Source of the DNA: Rhizobium sp. 007
Lineage (GTDB): Bacteria > Pseudomonadota > Alphaproteobacteria > Rhizobiales > Rhizobiaceae
Direction of reading: 5' to 3'
DNA: 64,000 nucleotides
Assembly (NCBI RefSeq): GCF_015353075.1
Contig: NZ_CP064187.1
Location: 3,415,001-3,479,000, forward strand
Part shown: positions 35,066 to 44,133 of the stretch, in pieces
How positions within the stretch are numbered: the stretch's first letter is position 1
Layout: every line of letters begins with the position of its first letter
Notes under the pieces: model-generated
Databases searched by the model: none
Seen by the model: the letters and a program-made list of their open reading frames with translations, nothing else
What the model was told of the DNA's origin: nothing
Position numbers and translations under genes: made by a program

Positions 35066-35347
35066 TCACACGTAGCGGAACACGCCGATGGCGTAGACTA
35101 CGGCGAGGGCAAGAGCCCACCACAGGTTGGGCCCGACAAGGCCCAGCCATGCGAGATGAATGAATGCTGCACCGAGCAGCGAAATGAAAAGCCGGTCACC
35201 GCGCGTCGTTTCGAAACGCAGCACGCCGACCCGCGGCGAGCCCCCCGGCGCGAAATATTCCCACACGCTCATGCCGATCAGCAGCACGAGGATCGTCAGG
35301 AAGAACAGTGCCGTGGGCAGCGTCCACGCCATCCAGGAAAAGTTCAT
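35066..35347 (-). CDS. glpU: Small membrane subunit of the glycerol ABC transporter (DUF2160 type)
   Basis: A 93-residue protein, MNFSWMAWTLPTALFFLTI at the start, with three hydrophobic segments (about 7-28, 54-72 and 75-92). GAGGGAGATTGAT precedes the ATG. Its position between glpQ and glpV and its DUF2160-like sequence match GlpU of the rhizobial glycerol operon, an accessory membrane protein of unknown exact role. Confidence 0.88.
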   Translation of the reverse strand: MNFSWMAWTLPTALFFLTILVLLIGMSVWEYFAPGGSPRVGVLRFETTRGDRLFISLLGAAFIHLAWLGLVGPNLWWALALAVVYAIGVFRYV

Positions 35348-35358
35348 ATCAATCTCCC

Positions 35359-36186
35359 TCAAACGCGTCCAAGAGCAAAGCCCTTGGCGATATAGTTCCT
35401 GACGAAATAAATGACGAGCGCGCCCGGCACGATCGTCAGCACGCCGGCAGCAGCCAGCACGCCCCAATCCATGCCGGCCGCCGACACGGTGCGCGTCATG
35501 ATCGCCGAGATCGGCTTTGCAGCCGTGGTCGTCAGCGTGCGGGCAAGAAGCAGTTCGACCCACGAAAACATGAAGCAGAAGAAGGCTGCGACGCCGATCC
35601 CGCTTGCGATCAGCGGCATGAAGATCTTCACGAAGAAGCGCGGGAACGAATAGCCGTCGATATACGCAGTCTCGTCGATTTCCTTCGGCACACCCGACAT
35701 GAAGCCTTCCAGGATCCACACCGCCAGCGGCACGTTGAAAAGGCAATGCGCCAGAGCAACGGCAACATGCGTGTCGATGAGGCCGAACGCCGAATAGAGC
35801 TGGAAGAAAGGAAGCGCGAAGACGGCCGGCGGTGCCATCCTGTTCGTCAGCAGCCAGAAAAACAGGTGTTTGTCGCCGAGAAACCGGTAGCGCGAGAAGG
35901 CGTAGGCCGCCGGGAGCGCTGCAAGCACCGAGATCACCGTGTTCATCACGACGTAGATGATGGAATTGATATAGCCATTGTACCAGGAGGGATCGGTGAA
36001 GATCACCCTGTAGTTCCTGAGTGTCGGGTTCTGCGGCCAGAGCGAGAAGGCGCCGGTGATCTCGGCATTCTCCTTGAAGCTCATATTGATCAGCCAATAG
36101 ATCGGCAGCAGCAGAAAGACGATATAGATCGTCGAGACGACCCAGGAGAAGTTGCCGGCGGGTTTGTATTTCATCGTGGTTTCCAT
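35359..36186 (-). CDS. glpQ: Glycerol ABC transporter permease
   Basis: A 275-residue MalG-type permease with six helices and the ATPase contact loop EGFMSGVPKEIDETAYIDGYS. GAGGAGAGGG precedes the ATG. It pairs with the GlpP permease encoded just upstream. Confidence 0.92.
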   Translation of the reverse strand: METTMKYKPAGNFSWVVSTIYIVFLLLPIYWLINMSFKENAEITGAFSLWPQNPTLRNYRVIFTDPSWYNGYINSIIYVVMNTVISVLAALPAAYAFSRYRFLGDKHLFFWLLTNRMAPPAVFALPFFQLYSAFGLIDTHVAVALAHCLFNVPLAVWILEGFMSGVPKEIDETAYIDGYSFPRFFVKIFMPLIASGIGVAAFFCFMFSWVELLLARTLTTTAAKPISAIMTRTVSAAGMDWGVLAAAGVLTIVPGALVIYFVRNYIAKGFALGRV

Positions 36187-36196
36187 GACCCTCTCC

Positions 36197-37063
36197 TCAT
36201 GAATTCGCGTCGCTGCTGGTCATGACCGTGTAGAATATCCACGAGAGCAGCAGGATGATCAGGAAGTAGACGATCGACATGGCGGCTGCAGGTCCGAGGT
36301 CGAACTGGCCGACCGCCATCTTCACGAGATCGATGGAAAGGAATGTCGTGGAATTGCCCGGTCCGCCGCCGGTGACAACGAAGGGTTCGGTATAGATCAT
36401 GAAGCTGTCCATGAAGCGCAGGAGGACCGCAATCAGCAGCACGCGCTTCATCTTCGGCAACTGGATATAGCGGAAGACGGACCAGCGCGAAGCGCCGTCT
36501 ATCTTCGCAGCTTGATAGTACGCCTCCGGGATCGAAACGAGACCGGCATAGCAGAGCAGCACGACAAGGCTCGTCCAATGCCAAACATCCATGATGATGA
36601 TCGTGATCCACGCATCGATAGGGTCGCGGACATAGTTGTAGTCGAGCCCCATCGCTTCCAGGCTGTGGCCGAGCAAGCCGATATCGACACGGCCGAAGAC
36701 CTGCCAGATCGTGCCGACCACATTCCACGGGATGAGGAGGGGAAGCGACATCAGCACGAGGCAGACGGGAACGCCAATGCCTTTTTTGGGCATGTTGAGC
36801 GCGATGAAGATGCCAAGCGGGATTTCAAGCGCCAGGATGATGAAGGAGAACAGCAGGTTTCGCTGCAGGGCTTCCCAGAAGCGGTCGGAATGCAGGATGT
36901 CGTCGAACCAGTCGGTGCCGGCCCAAAAGAACTCGTTGTTGCCGAAGGTGTCCTGAACGGAATAGTTCACGACCGTCATCAGCGGAATGGCCGCCGAAAA
37001 CGCGACGAGCAGCAATACCGGCAGGACGAGAAACCAGGCCTTGTTGTTCCAGGTCTTTTCCAT
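36197..37063 (-). CDS. glpP: Glycerol ABC transporter permease
   Basis: A 288-residue MalF-type permease from MEKTWNNKAWFLVLPVLLL; GGCAGGGAGG precedes this ATG at 37061-37063, two bases after the glpT stop. The EAA loop reads SIPEAYYQAAKIDGASRWS. It forms the membrane channel with GlpQ. Confidence 0.92.
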   Translation of the reverse strand: MEKTWNNKAWFLVLPVLLLVAFSAAIPLMTVVNYSVQDTFGNNEFFWAGTDWFDDILHSDRFWEALQRNLLFSFIILALEIPLGIFIALNMPKKGIGVPVCLVLMSLPLLIPWNVVGTIWQVFGRVDIGLLGHSLEAMGLDYNYVRDPIDAWITIIIMDVWHWTSLVVLLCYAGLVSIPEAYYQAAKIDGASRWSVFRYIQLPKMKRVLLIAVLLRFMDSFMIYTEPFVVTGGGPGNSTTFLSIDLVKMAVGQFDLGPAAAMSIVYFLIILLLSWIFYTVMTSSDANS

Positions 37064-37065
37064 GA

Positions 37066-38136
37066 TCAGCCCTCCCTGCCGACCCGCCACGAACCGGCGT
37101 AGATGCTGATCGCATCCGGATCGAAGCTGACGCGCGCATCCGCTGGAATTTCCACATCTTCCCGCACGACGATGGCGATCGGCTGATCCGCAAACCGCGC
37201 GCGAACGATCTTTTGCCTGCCGATATCCTCGACCTTCGAAATCGAGACGGGCATGCCTTCACGGCCGAGGCGGATGAATTCGGGACGGATGCCAAGTTCG
37301 ATCTTGGCCGCACCATTCGTTTTCGGCGCGTAGCCGAGATTGATCGTCTCACTGCCAATCTTGACGGTATTGCCGGCAACTTCCGCCGGCATGACATTCA
37401 TCCCCGGCGAGCCAATGAAATAACCCACAAACGTGTGGCTCGGGCGTTCGAATAGTTCCGCCGGCGTGCCGATCTGCACGATTTCTCCCTCATACATGAC
37501 GACGACCTTCTCGGCGAAGGTCAGCGCCTCCGTCTGGTCGTGGGTTACATAGACCATCGTGAAACCGAACTGCTTGTGCAGCCGCTTCAGCTGCGACCGC
37601 AGCACCCATTTCATGTGCGGATCGATAACGGTCAGCGGTTCATCGAAGAGAATGGCGTTGACGTCGTTTCGCACCAGACCGCGGCCAAGCGAAATTTTCT
37701 GTTTCTGATCGGCCGTAAGCCGTTGCGCCTTGCGCTTGGCCCAGTCCGCAAGATCGATCATCTCGAGAATTTCGCGAACGCGCCGATCGACGTCGACCTC
37801 CGAAACACCCCGGTTGCGAAGCGGAAAAGCGAGATTGTCGTAGACCGTCATCGTGTCGTAGATAACGGGGAACTGGAAAACCTGCGCGATGTTGCGGGCT
37901 TGCGTCGATAGCATCGTTACGTCCTGGCCGCCGAACAGGATGCGCCCGTGCGAAGGCTGCAGCAGACCGGAGATGATGTTGAGAAGCGTTGTCTTTCCGC
38001 ATCCTGACGGACCAAGAAGCGCATATGCGCCGCCGTCGGTCCACTCATGATCGACTTCCTTCAGGGCATAGTCCTTGTCCGTCTGCGGATTGGGTCCGTA
38101 GGCGTGGCGGATATGGTCGAGCGTGATCCGTGCCAT
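37066..38136 (-). CDS. glpT: Glycerol ABC transporter ATPase with a degenerate signature motif
   Basis: A 356-residue ATPase. Walker A is GPSGCGKT (42-49), Walker B ends in E166 (ILFDE), and the switch histidine is H199 in YVTHDQTEA. The ABC signature, normally LSGGQ, is LTADQ (140-144) in QRLTADQKQKISLG. Its partner GlpS has a good signature but lacks the switch histidine. The two together would form one normal and one degenerate nucleotide site. Same operon and order as in R. leguminosarum. Confidence 0.92.
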   Translation of the reverse strand: MARITLDHIRHAYGPNPQTDKDYALKEVDHEWTDGGAYALLGPSGCGKTTLLNIISGLLQPSHGRILFGGQDVTMLSTQARNIAQVFQFPVIYDTMTVYDNLAFPLRNRGVSEVDVDRRVREILEMIDLADWAKRKAQRLTADQKQKISLGRGLVRNDVNAILFDEPLTVIDPHMKWVLRSQLKRLHKQFGFTMVYVTHDQTEALTFAEKVVVMYEGEIVQIGTPAELFERPSHTFVGYFIGSPGMNVMPAEVAGNTVKIGSETINLGYAPKTNGAAKIELGIRPEFIRLGREGMPVSISKVEDIGRQKIVRARFADQPIAIVVREDVEIPADARVSFDPDAISIYAGSWRVGREG

Positions 38137-38145
38137 TCTGTCCCC

Positions 38146-39225
38146 CTATGCCGCTAGCCGCGTGGCGGCGATGGCGCGGCCGTTCTCGCCGAACGCCATC
38201 AGATGACGCGTGTCCAGGAACACGTCGACATCCGTATCCGGCTCGATATCATGAATGCCGTGCGCTAGCATAACCCAGCGCACCCCTTCGTAATCCAGAT
38301 GCACGAAGCTCTCGGAGCCGGTGATTTCGGAAATCTGCGTTCTGGCGCGAAGCTTGGGCGCATCAGCGGTCTGTGGTTCCAGCGCAAGATGATGCGGATG
38401 AAACGCGATCGTGACCGGACCGTCCGCGATTGCCGCAAGATGTGCCGGCACCGGAATACCGATTAGGCCATTATGCTGAAAGCTCGCGCCTGCTTTCGAA
38501 ACCGAAATGAAATTCAGCGGTGGGTCGGCAAAGGTCTTGGCCGTCACCAGATCGGTGGGCCGGCGATAGACGGAAATCGTCGGACCGAATTGCGTCACGC
38601 TTCCCTGATCGAGGGTCGCGGTATTGCCGCCGAGCAGCAAGGCTTCCGAAGGTTCCGTCGTCGCATAGACGAAAATCGCGCCCGACTGGGAAAATATCCG
38701 CGGCAGTTCCTGGCGCAGTTCCTCGCGCAGCTTGTAGTCGAGATTGGCAAGCGGTTCGTCGAGCAGCACGAGACCTGCATTCTTGACAAGGGCGCGCGCA
38801 AGCGCGGTCCGCTGCTGCTGCCCGCCCGACAGGTTGAGCGGAGTACGCTCGAGATAAGGTGTCAGCTTCAGGAGTTCTGCCGCCTTGCGCACTTCCACAT
38901 CGATCGTCTTTGCGTCCCGGCCGGCGATCCTGAGCGGTGAGGCGATATTCTCATAGACGGTAAATGCGGGGTAATTGATGAATTGCTGGTAGACCATCGC
39001 GACATTGCGCTTCTGCACCGGCACGCCGGTCACATCGGCGCCATCGAAATGGATGGAGCCGCTGGTTGGACGGTCAAGACCAGCCATGAGGCGCATCAGC
39101 GACGTCTTGCCGGAGAGCGTCGGTCCCAGCAGGACGTTCAGCGTACCCCGTTCGAGTGTCAGATCGGTCGGGTGAATATGGTATTCACCACCCACCATCT
39201 TAGCGGCATTCCGCAATTCAAGCAT
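38146..39225 (-). CDS. glpS: Glycerol ABC transporter ATPase lacking the switch histidine
   Basis: A 359-residue ATPase. Walker A is GPTLSGKT (34-41), the signature is intact LSGGQ (132-136), Walker B ends in E157 (LLDEPLANLD). The usual H of the switch loop is T190 (VYATTEPSEA). The C-terminal domain is the usual oligosaccharide-binding-like fold. It is expected to pair with GlpT as a heterodimer on the glycerol permease. Confidence 0.92.
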   Translation of the reverse strand: MLELRNAAKMVGGEYHIHPTDLTLERGTLNVLLGPTLSGKTSLMRLMAGLDRPTSGSIHFDGADVTGVPVQKRNVAMVYQQFINYPAFTVYENIASPLRIAGRDAKTIDVEVRKAAELLKLTPYLERTPLNLSGGQQQRTALARALVKNAGLVLLDEPLANLDYKLREELRQELPRIFSQSGAIFVYATTEPSEALLLGGNTATLDQGSVTQFGPTISVYRRPTDLVTAKTFADPPLNFISVSKAGASFQHNGLIGIPVPAHLAAIADGPVTIAFHPHHLALEPQTADAPKLRARTQISEITGSESFVHLDYEGVRWVMLAHGIHDIEPDTDVDVFLDTRHLMAFGENGRAIAATRLAA

Positions 39226-39267
39226 TCCGGTTCCCGTGCCTCCTCACGACGGGGACGACATGGCGCT

Positions 39268-40785
39268 TCATCCCGCAAGTTGCGCAGGGATCGCGGCCAT
39301 GTACTCCTCCAATTTCTGTACTTCATCCAATTGCAGATATAGCCCGTTCTTGGTCCTTCGCCACAGGATGTCTTGAGCGGTGACGGCCCATTCGTTGCGG
39401 ACGAGATAGCGGACCTCGGCCTCGTAGAGATCGGAACCGAAGCAGTGGCCGAGATCGGCGATAGATTTAGCCTCTGCGAGCAGGCTTGCGGCGCGCGTGC
39501 CGTAGCGGCGCACCAGCCGGCGGGCATGGGCCTCGGCAAGGAACGGATAGTCCGCTTTCAGCTTGCTCACCTCGGCCGCATAGCCCTTGACCGGGAAATC
39601 GCCGCCCGGCAGATGGCTCCTCGCCGTCCACGGGCCGCCCTTCTTGCCGATTGCCTCGCCGATCTTTTCCAGCGCATGCTCCGACAGCCGCCGGTAGGTG
39701 GTCAGCTTGCCGCCGAAGACATTGAGCAGCGGCGCCTCGCCACCTTTGCCTTCGAGCTGCAGCACATAGTCGCGCGTCGCCTCCTGTGCCTTCGAGGCGC
39801 CGTCGTCATAGAGCGGCCGCACCGCCGAATAGCTCCAGACGATGTCGTCCGGGGTCACCGGGGCGTTGAAATATTCGCTGGCTGCGGCGCAGAGATAGCC
39901 GGTCTCCTCCGCAGAGATGCGCACGTCCTTGGGATCGCCGCTATAGTCGCGGTCGGTGGTGCCGATCAGCGTGAAGTCGTCCTCGTAGGGGATGGCGAAG
40001 ATGATGCGGTTGTCGGGGTTCTGGAAGAAATAGGCGCGCGGCCCCTCGAACTTCTTCTTGACGACGATGTGGCTGCCCTGCACCAAGCGCACATGGCGGG
40101 CCTCGGTCTCGCCAAGGGCTGCACGCAGCACCTGGTCGACCCAGGGACCGGCGGCATTGACCAGCATGCGGGCCTGATGCCGGCGCCTTTCGCCGGTCAG
40201 CATATCGCAGCTGTCGATTTCCCACAGGCCGTTGTCGCGCCGCGCCGCCACCACCTTGGTGCGGGGCATGATCAGCGCACCGCGGTCGGCGGCATCGCGG
40301 GCGTTGAGCACCACCAGCCGGGCATCGTCGACCCAGCCGTCGGAATATTCGAAGGCCTTGGCAAACACCGGCTTCAGCGGCCGGCCCGCCGGATCGCGGC
40401 GCAGGTTCAGCACGGCGGTCGGCGGCAAAAGCCTGCGGCCGCCAAGATGGTCGTAGAAAAACAGCCCCAGCCTGATCAGCCAGGCCGGCCGGATGCCGCC
40501 CTTGTGATAGGGCAGCACGAAGCGCAGCGGCCAGATGATGTGCGGCGCCATCGCCCACAGCACCTCGCGCTCCATCAGCGATTCGCGCACCAGCCGGAAC
40601 TCGTAATGCTCCAGATAGCGCAAGCCCCCATGGATCAGCTTCGTCGCCCCAGACGACGTGCCAGAGGCAAAGTCGCCCATCTCCGCCAGCGCCACCGAAT
40701 AGCCGCGTCCAGCAGCATCCCGGCAAATGCCGCAGCCGTTGATCCCGCCGCCAATCACGAAAAGGTCGTGATGTGTTTGGCCCAC
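39268..40785 (-). CDS. glpD: Aerobic glycerol-3-phosphate dehydrogenase
   Basis: A 505-residue FAD enzyme. The GTG start at 40785 follows GGGGAGGGG; an ATG 26 codons upstream has no ribosome site and overlaps the promoter. The FAD motif is HDLFVIGGGINGCGI, with TKLIHGGLRYLE and TDRDYSGDP further on. It oxidises glycerol 3-phosphate to dihydroxyacetone phosphate at the membrane, passing electrons to quinone. It is the first gene of glpDSTPQUV; the kinase gene glpK is not in the window. Confidence 0.93.
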   Translation of the reverse strand: MGQTHHDLFVIGGGINGCGICRDAAGRGYSVALAEMGDFASGTSSGATKLIHGGLRYLEHYEFRLVRESLMEREVLWAMAPHIIWPLRFVLPYHKGGIRPAWLIRLGLFFYDHLGGRRLLPPTAVLNLRRDPAGRPLKPVFAKAFEYSDGWVDDARLVVLNARDAADRGALIMPRTKVVAARRDNGLWEIDSCDMLTGERRRHQARMLVNAAGPWVDQVLRAALGETEARHVRLVQGSHIVVKKKFEGPRAYFFQNPDNRIIFAIPYEDDFTLIGTTDRDYSGDPKDVRISAEETGYLCAAASEYFNAPVTPDDIVWSYSAVRPLYDDGASKAQEATRDYVLQLEGKGGEAPLLNVFGGKLTTYRRLSEHALEKIGEAIGKKGGPWTARSHLPGGDFPVKGYAAEVSKLKADYPFLAEAHARRLVRRYGTRAASLLAEAKSIADLGHCFGSDLYEAEVRYLVRNEWAVTAQDILWRRTKNGLYLQLDEVQKLEEYMAAIPAQLAG

Positions 40786-40845
40786 TTTACCCCTCCCCGT
40801 GCGCCGTCGTCGATTTGCGCAACAGCACAAATCGAAAGTTTCTGA

Positions 40846-40874
40846 AGTAAAAACGAAAACCATTCGCGTGTCAA
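40846..40874 (-). promoter_or_regulatory. Candidate sigma-70 promoter of the glp operon
   Basis: On the minus strand TTGACA (40869-40874) and TTTACT (40846-40851) are 17 bases apart, ending about 60 bases upstream of the glpD start. The -35 box is a full consensus match. Confidence 0.65.
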
Positions 40875-40881
40875 ACGAATG
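40861..40881. promoter_or_regulatory. Inverted repeat over the glp -35 box
   Basis: CATTCG (40861-40866) and CGAATG (40876-40881) flank nine bases that contain the -35 box of the glp promoter. A repressor bound here would block the promoter. GlpR, a DeoR-type protein, is the natural candidate but is not encoded in the window; a carbon-catabolite regulator is possible. Confidence 0.45.
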
Positions 40882-40905
40882 TTTCTCGCATCAAGGCAGG
40901 ATAAG

Positions 40906-40934
40906 AAAAAGCCGCTACCCGATCGGGTAGCGGC
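40906..40934 (-). terminator. Terminator of the sugar ABC/aldo-keto reductase operon
   Basis: GCCGCTACCC (40911-40920), loop GATC, and GGGTAGCGGC (40925-40934) form a perfect ten-base stem. On the minus strand five T residues follow. It ends the operon 40989-47184 ahead of the glp promoter. Confidence 0.88.
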
Positions 40935-40988
40935 GCATTATGAAGCGGATGAGAGTGTAGGAAACCCGGCATGAACCGGGCTGTTTTC

Positions 40989-42992
40989 CTAGCCCTCCAG
41001 CCACTTTACCTGTTCGGTAGTAAGCTCGATGTCGAGGGCCGAAAGACTATCTTCCAGTTCGGCGATCGTGCGCGGGCCGATCAGCGGAATGACTGGGAAC
41101 GGCTGGGCGATCACATAGGCGAGCGCGATATGGATCGGGTTTCGGCCGAGCTTATTTGCCAGTTCATTCGCGCGGTCGCGGCGTCCGAAATTGCGATCGG
41201 AATACCAGCAGCGGACGATTTCCTCATCGCCGTGCTTGTCGCGTCCTGCCCGGTCGGTGAAGAAGCCGCGGCCCTGGCTGGACCATGCGAAGTTCGGAAT
41301 CTGCTGTTCGTTCAGCCACTTCTTCCATTCGTCGTCCGAGGCCGCGACGCATCCAGCCCAGATCGGATCGAGCATTTCGGCCAGCGAAAAGTTATTGGAA
41401 AGCGCCGCAGGCGCTTTCTTGCCGGTCTTTGCCGCATAGGCCATTGCCTCGTCCATCCGCTCACGGGTCCAGTTCGAGCCGCCGAAAATCCCGCGGATGC
41501 GGCCGCGATTGACTTCGGCATCCATGGCATCGACGAACTCTCCCACCGGAATACCGGTATTGTCCCGATGCATGAAGTAGATGTCGACATAGTCCGTCTT
41601 CAACCGCTCGAGCGACTGATCGAGTTGCTTGGCGATCATGTCCGGGTAGCAGAGCGGCGAATGCGCCCCCTTGCCGATCAGCACGATCTCGTCGCGCGAA
41701 ACATTGCGGCTCGTGTGCCAATCGCCGAAGATACTCTCCGTCTTGCCGCTTCCGTAAACATAGGCCGTGTCGAAGACGTTGCCGCCCGCCTCGTAGAAGG
41801 CATCGAGCGTCAGCGAGGCGGCCGCAAAGTTCGGAAAGAACTCGAATCCAAGCGTTACGACGGAGGCCGGTTTAGAGATGCCTGGTATCTGGCGCTGCGG
41901 AATGCTGCTGCCAGGCCGGACTGTTCCGCCCGCAATATTCGTGGTTCGTTTTGACGCCTTCTCGACACCATATTCGAGGCCGACAGAGGCCCGCCATTTG
42001 TCGAGAACGCGAAGATTGCCGGTGGAATCGGCCCAACTCATGCCCGGCGAAGCGAATTCCTTCTCGCCGGCGCGGATTGCATCTCCAGCCGCATCGACTT
42101 CGAAGGAATAGAGCCAGCGGTCTTCCTTGACCTCGATCGTTTCCTGCTCGGCTCCCTTGAAAATCTCGATCGTGCCAACGCCGCCCTTGTGACCTGAGGC
42201 GAACCAGAAATCCTTGACCTCGATGCGGCCTTCGGAGCCGATGACGCGAAGCGTATTGTCCTGCTGGGCCATGATGGAGCAGGAGACTTCGGCAATGATG
42301 CCGTTTTGGAATTTCAAGACGGCGGAGGCCCATTCGTCTACGCCGGACTGTCCGAGGTGCGCCACGCCAAAAACCTTCTCCGGCTCGAGGAACGGCTTGC
42401 CTTCAACCGCGCCGGCCATCAGCCGCGCCATCGAGACGGGGTAGCCACCGACATCCAGAATGCCGCCGCCTGCCGTATCGTTGGCGAACAATCGATGCTC
42501 GGGCTTGAAGCCGCCCATGTTGAAACCGAAGCTTGAGCGGATGATGCGCACCGTGCCGATCACGCCGCTTTTCACCAGTTCGACGATCTTCGCCGTCTGG
42601 GGATGCAGGCGGTACATGAAGCCCTCGCCAGCAAAGACACCGGCCTTGCGCGCTTCATGGTAGATCGCATCCGCATCGAAGGCCGAAAGCGCAATCGGCT
42701 TTTCCACCAGCACATGCTTGCTAGCGCGAATCGCCTTGATCGCCCACTCGGCATGGCCGGTATGCGGGGTGGCTATATAGACGGCGTCGATCTCCGGATC
42801 GGTCAGCAGCGCGTCATAGCCTTTAACGATGCGGGCGCCGGGAAAGCCATCGCCAAGGCCGGGCTTTTCCGGATTGCGGCTCGCGATCGCCACCAGTTTA
42901 CCCGTACGCGAATGGGCAATGCCGTCTGCAAAGGTGCGGGCGATGGTGCCGGGGCCGATGATGCCCCAGCGGATCGGTTGCTCTGAACTCAT
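40989..42992 (-). CDS. Fusion of a Gfo/Idh/MocA dehydrogenase and an aldo/keto reductase
   Basis: A 667-residue two-enzyme protein. Residues 1-335 are a Gfo/Idh/MocA oxidoreductase: Rossmann motif RWGIIGPGTIARTFA, then LVEKPIALSAFDADAIY with the family EKP, and a GGGILDVGGYP region. Residues about 365-667 are an aldo/keto reductase: FDTAYVYGSGKTE supplies the catalytic aspartate and tyrosine, EIVLIGKG the lysine, and IYFMHRDN the histidine; SNNFSLAE and IPLIGPRT bind NADP. Both halves look complete. It ends the sugar ABC operon and probably oxidises or epimerises the imported sugar, with the second half reducing an intermediate. The substrate is unknown. Confidence 0.9.
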   Translation of the reverse strand: MSSEQPIRWGIIGPGTIARTFADGIAHSRTGKLVAIASRNPEKPGLGDGFPGARIVKGYDALLTDPEIDAVYIATPHTGHAEWAIKAIRASKHVLVEKPIALSAFDADAIYHEARKAGVFAGEGFMYRLHPQTAKIVELVKSGVIGTVRIIRSSFGFNMGGFKPEHRLFANDTAGGGILDVGGYPVSMARLMAGAVEGKPFLEPEKVFGVAHLGQSGVDEWASAVLKFQNGIIAEVSCSIMAQQDNTLRVIGSEGRIEVKDFWFASGHKGGVGTIEIFKGAEQETIEVKEDRWLYSFEVDAAGDAIRAGEKEFASPGMSWADSTGNLRVLDKWRASVGLEYGVEKASKRTTNIAGGTVRPGSSIPQRQIPGISKPASVVTLGFEFFPNFAAASLTLDAFYEAGGNVFDTAYVYGSGKTESIFGDWHTSRNVSRDEIVLIGKGAHSPLCYPDMIAKQLDQSLERLKTDYVDIYFMHRDNTGIPVGEFVDAMDAEVNRGRIRGIFGGSNWTRERMDEAMAYAAKTGKKAPAALSNNFSLAEMLDPIWAGCVAASDDEWKKWLNEQQIPNFAWSSQGRGFFTDRAGRDKHGDEEIVRCWYSDRNFGRRDRANELANKLGRNPIHIALAYVIAQPFPVIPLIGPRTIAELEDSLSALDIELTTEQVKWLEG

Positions 42993-43034
42993 GACTATTC
43001 CTCTTTCGTATCTTCGTCTTGGGAGCGGATTTCG

Positions 43035-44120
43035 TCAGCGCAAGCGATTGCCTGCGCTGTCGAACAGGAAGGTGCGTTTTGCCGATAGCGCGACGGTGAG
43101 CGTGTCGCGATCAGCTGCAGAACGGGATTCCGGACGTTCGATGATGAGTGGCTGGCCGCCCGCAGCGGTCGCATAGATGTAGCTGGTATTGCCGAGGTGT
43201 TCGGCAACATCGACCGCGACAGTGAGGTCGGCGTCGCCACTGCCCTGGTCGGCAAAATGCTCGGGCCGCACGCCGAGCGTTACTTGTGCCCCTTTTTCGG
43301 TTGCCGCCAAAACCGGCAGCGTCAGGCGGACGTTCCTGTCGCCCGCCAAGGCGACTGTCACGTTCGATGCATCGCGTTCAACAACCTCTGCCGCCAGAAA
43401 ATTCATCTTCGGCGAACCGACGAAACCGGCGACGAACTGGTTAGCCGGATCGTCGTAGAGATCGAGCGGCGCGCCGATCTGCTCGATGTTGCCGGCACGC
43501 AGCACGACGATTTTGTCGGCAAGCGTCATTGCCTCCGTCTGATCGTGCGTGACATAGATCATCGTCGCGCCGAGCTGCTTGTGCAGCCTGGAGATTTCCA
43601 CCCGCATCTGCACGCGCAGTTCTGCATCGAGGTTCGAGAGCGGTTCGTCGAAGAGGAAGACCTCGGGCTCGCGAACGATGGCGCGGCCAATCGCAACACG
43701 CTGGCGCTGGCCACCGGAGAGTTGCTTGGGGCGGCGTTCCATCAATTCCTTGATCTGCAGGATCTCGGCGGCGTGGCGCACCCGTTTCTCGGTATCCTCT
43801 TTCGGGTTGCCGTTCATGCGCAGGCCGAAAGAGAGGTTGTCTGCTACCGTCATATGCGGGTAGAGCGCGTAGGACTGGAAAACCATCGCGATGCCGCGGT
43901 CGGCGGGCTCGACATTGTTGACGACCCTGCCGCCGATCGTGATCTCGCCCTCCGAGATATCTTCGAGGCCGGCGATCATCCTAAGCAGGGTGGATTTTCC
44001 ACAGCCCGAAGGGCCGACGAAGACGACGAACTCGCCATCCTTCACGTCGAGATTGGCGCCATGGATCACGCCGAAGGCGCCAAAGCGTTTTACAACATTC
44101 CTGAGTGAAAGCTCCGCCAT
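43035..44120 (-). CDS. Sugar ABC transporter ATPase (UgpC/MsmK/MalK type)
   Basis: A 361-residue ATPase with Walker A GPSGCGKST, signature LSGGQRQRV, Walker B FLFDEPLSNLD and switch histidine in YVTHDQTEAM, plus a C-terminal regulatory domain. It lies between the second permease and the fusion enzyme in a five-gene operon. Confidence 0.93.
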   Translation of the reverse strand: MAELSLRNVVKRFGAFGVIHGANLDVKDGEFVVFVGPSGCGKSTLLRMIAGLEDISEGEITIGGRVVNNVEPADRGIAMVFQSYALYPHMTVADNLSFGLRMNGNPKEDTEKRVRHAAEILQIKELMERRPKQLSGGQRQRVAIGRAIVREPEVFLFDEPLSNLDAELRVQMRVEISRLHKQLGATMIYVTHDQTEAMTLADKIVVLRAGNIEQIGAPLDLYDDPANQFVAGFVGSPKMNFLAAEVVERDASNVTVALAGDRNVRLTLPVLAATEKGAQVTLGVRPEHFADQGSGDADLTVAVDVAEHLGNTSYIYATAAGGQPLIIERPESRSAADRDTLTVALSAKRTFLFDSAGNRLR

Positions 44121-44133
44121 GCGGCCTCCCCTA

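Noticed and set aside
35348..36097. Upstream extension of the glpU frame
   Set aside because: It would overlap glpQ completely; glpU starts with its own ribosome site at 35347 and matches the known small size.
39373..40845. 490-codon plus-strand frame opposite glpD
   Set aside because: It is the antisense shadow of glpD; no start signals or recognisable motifs.
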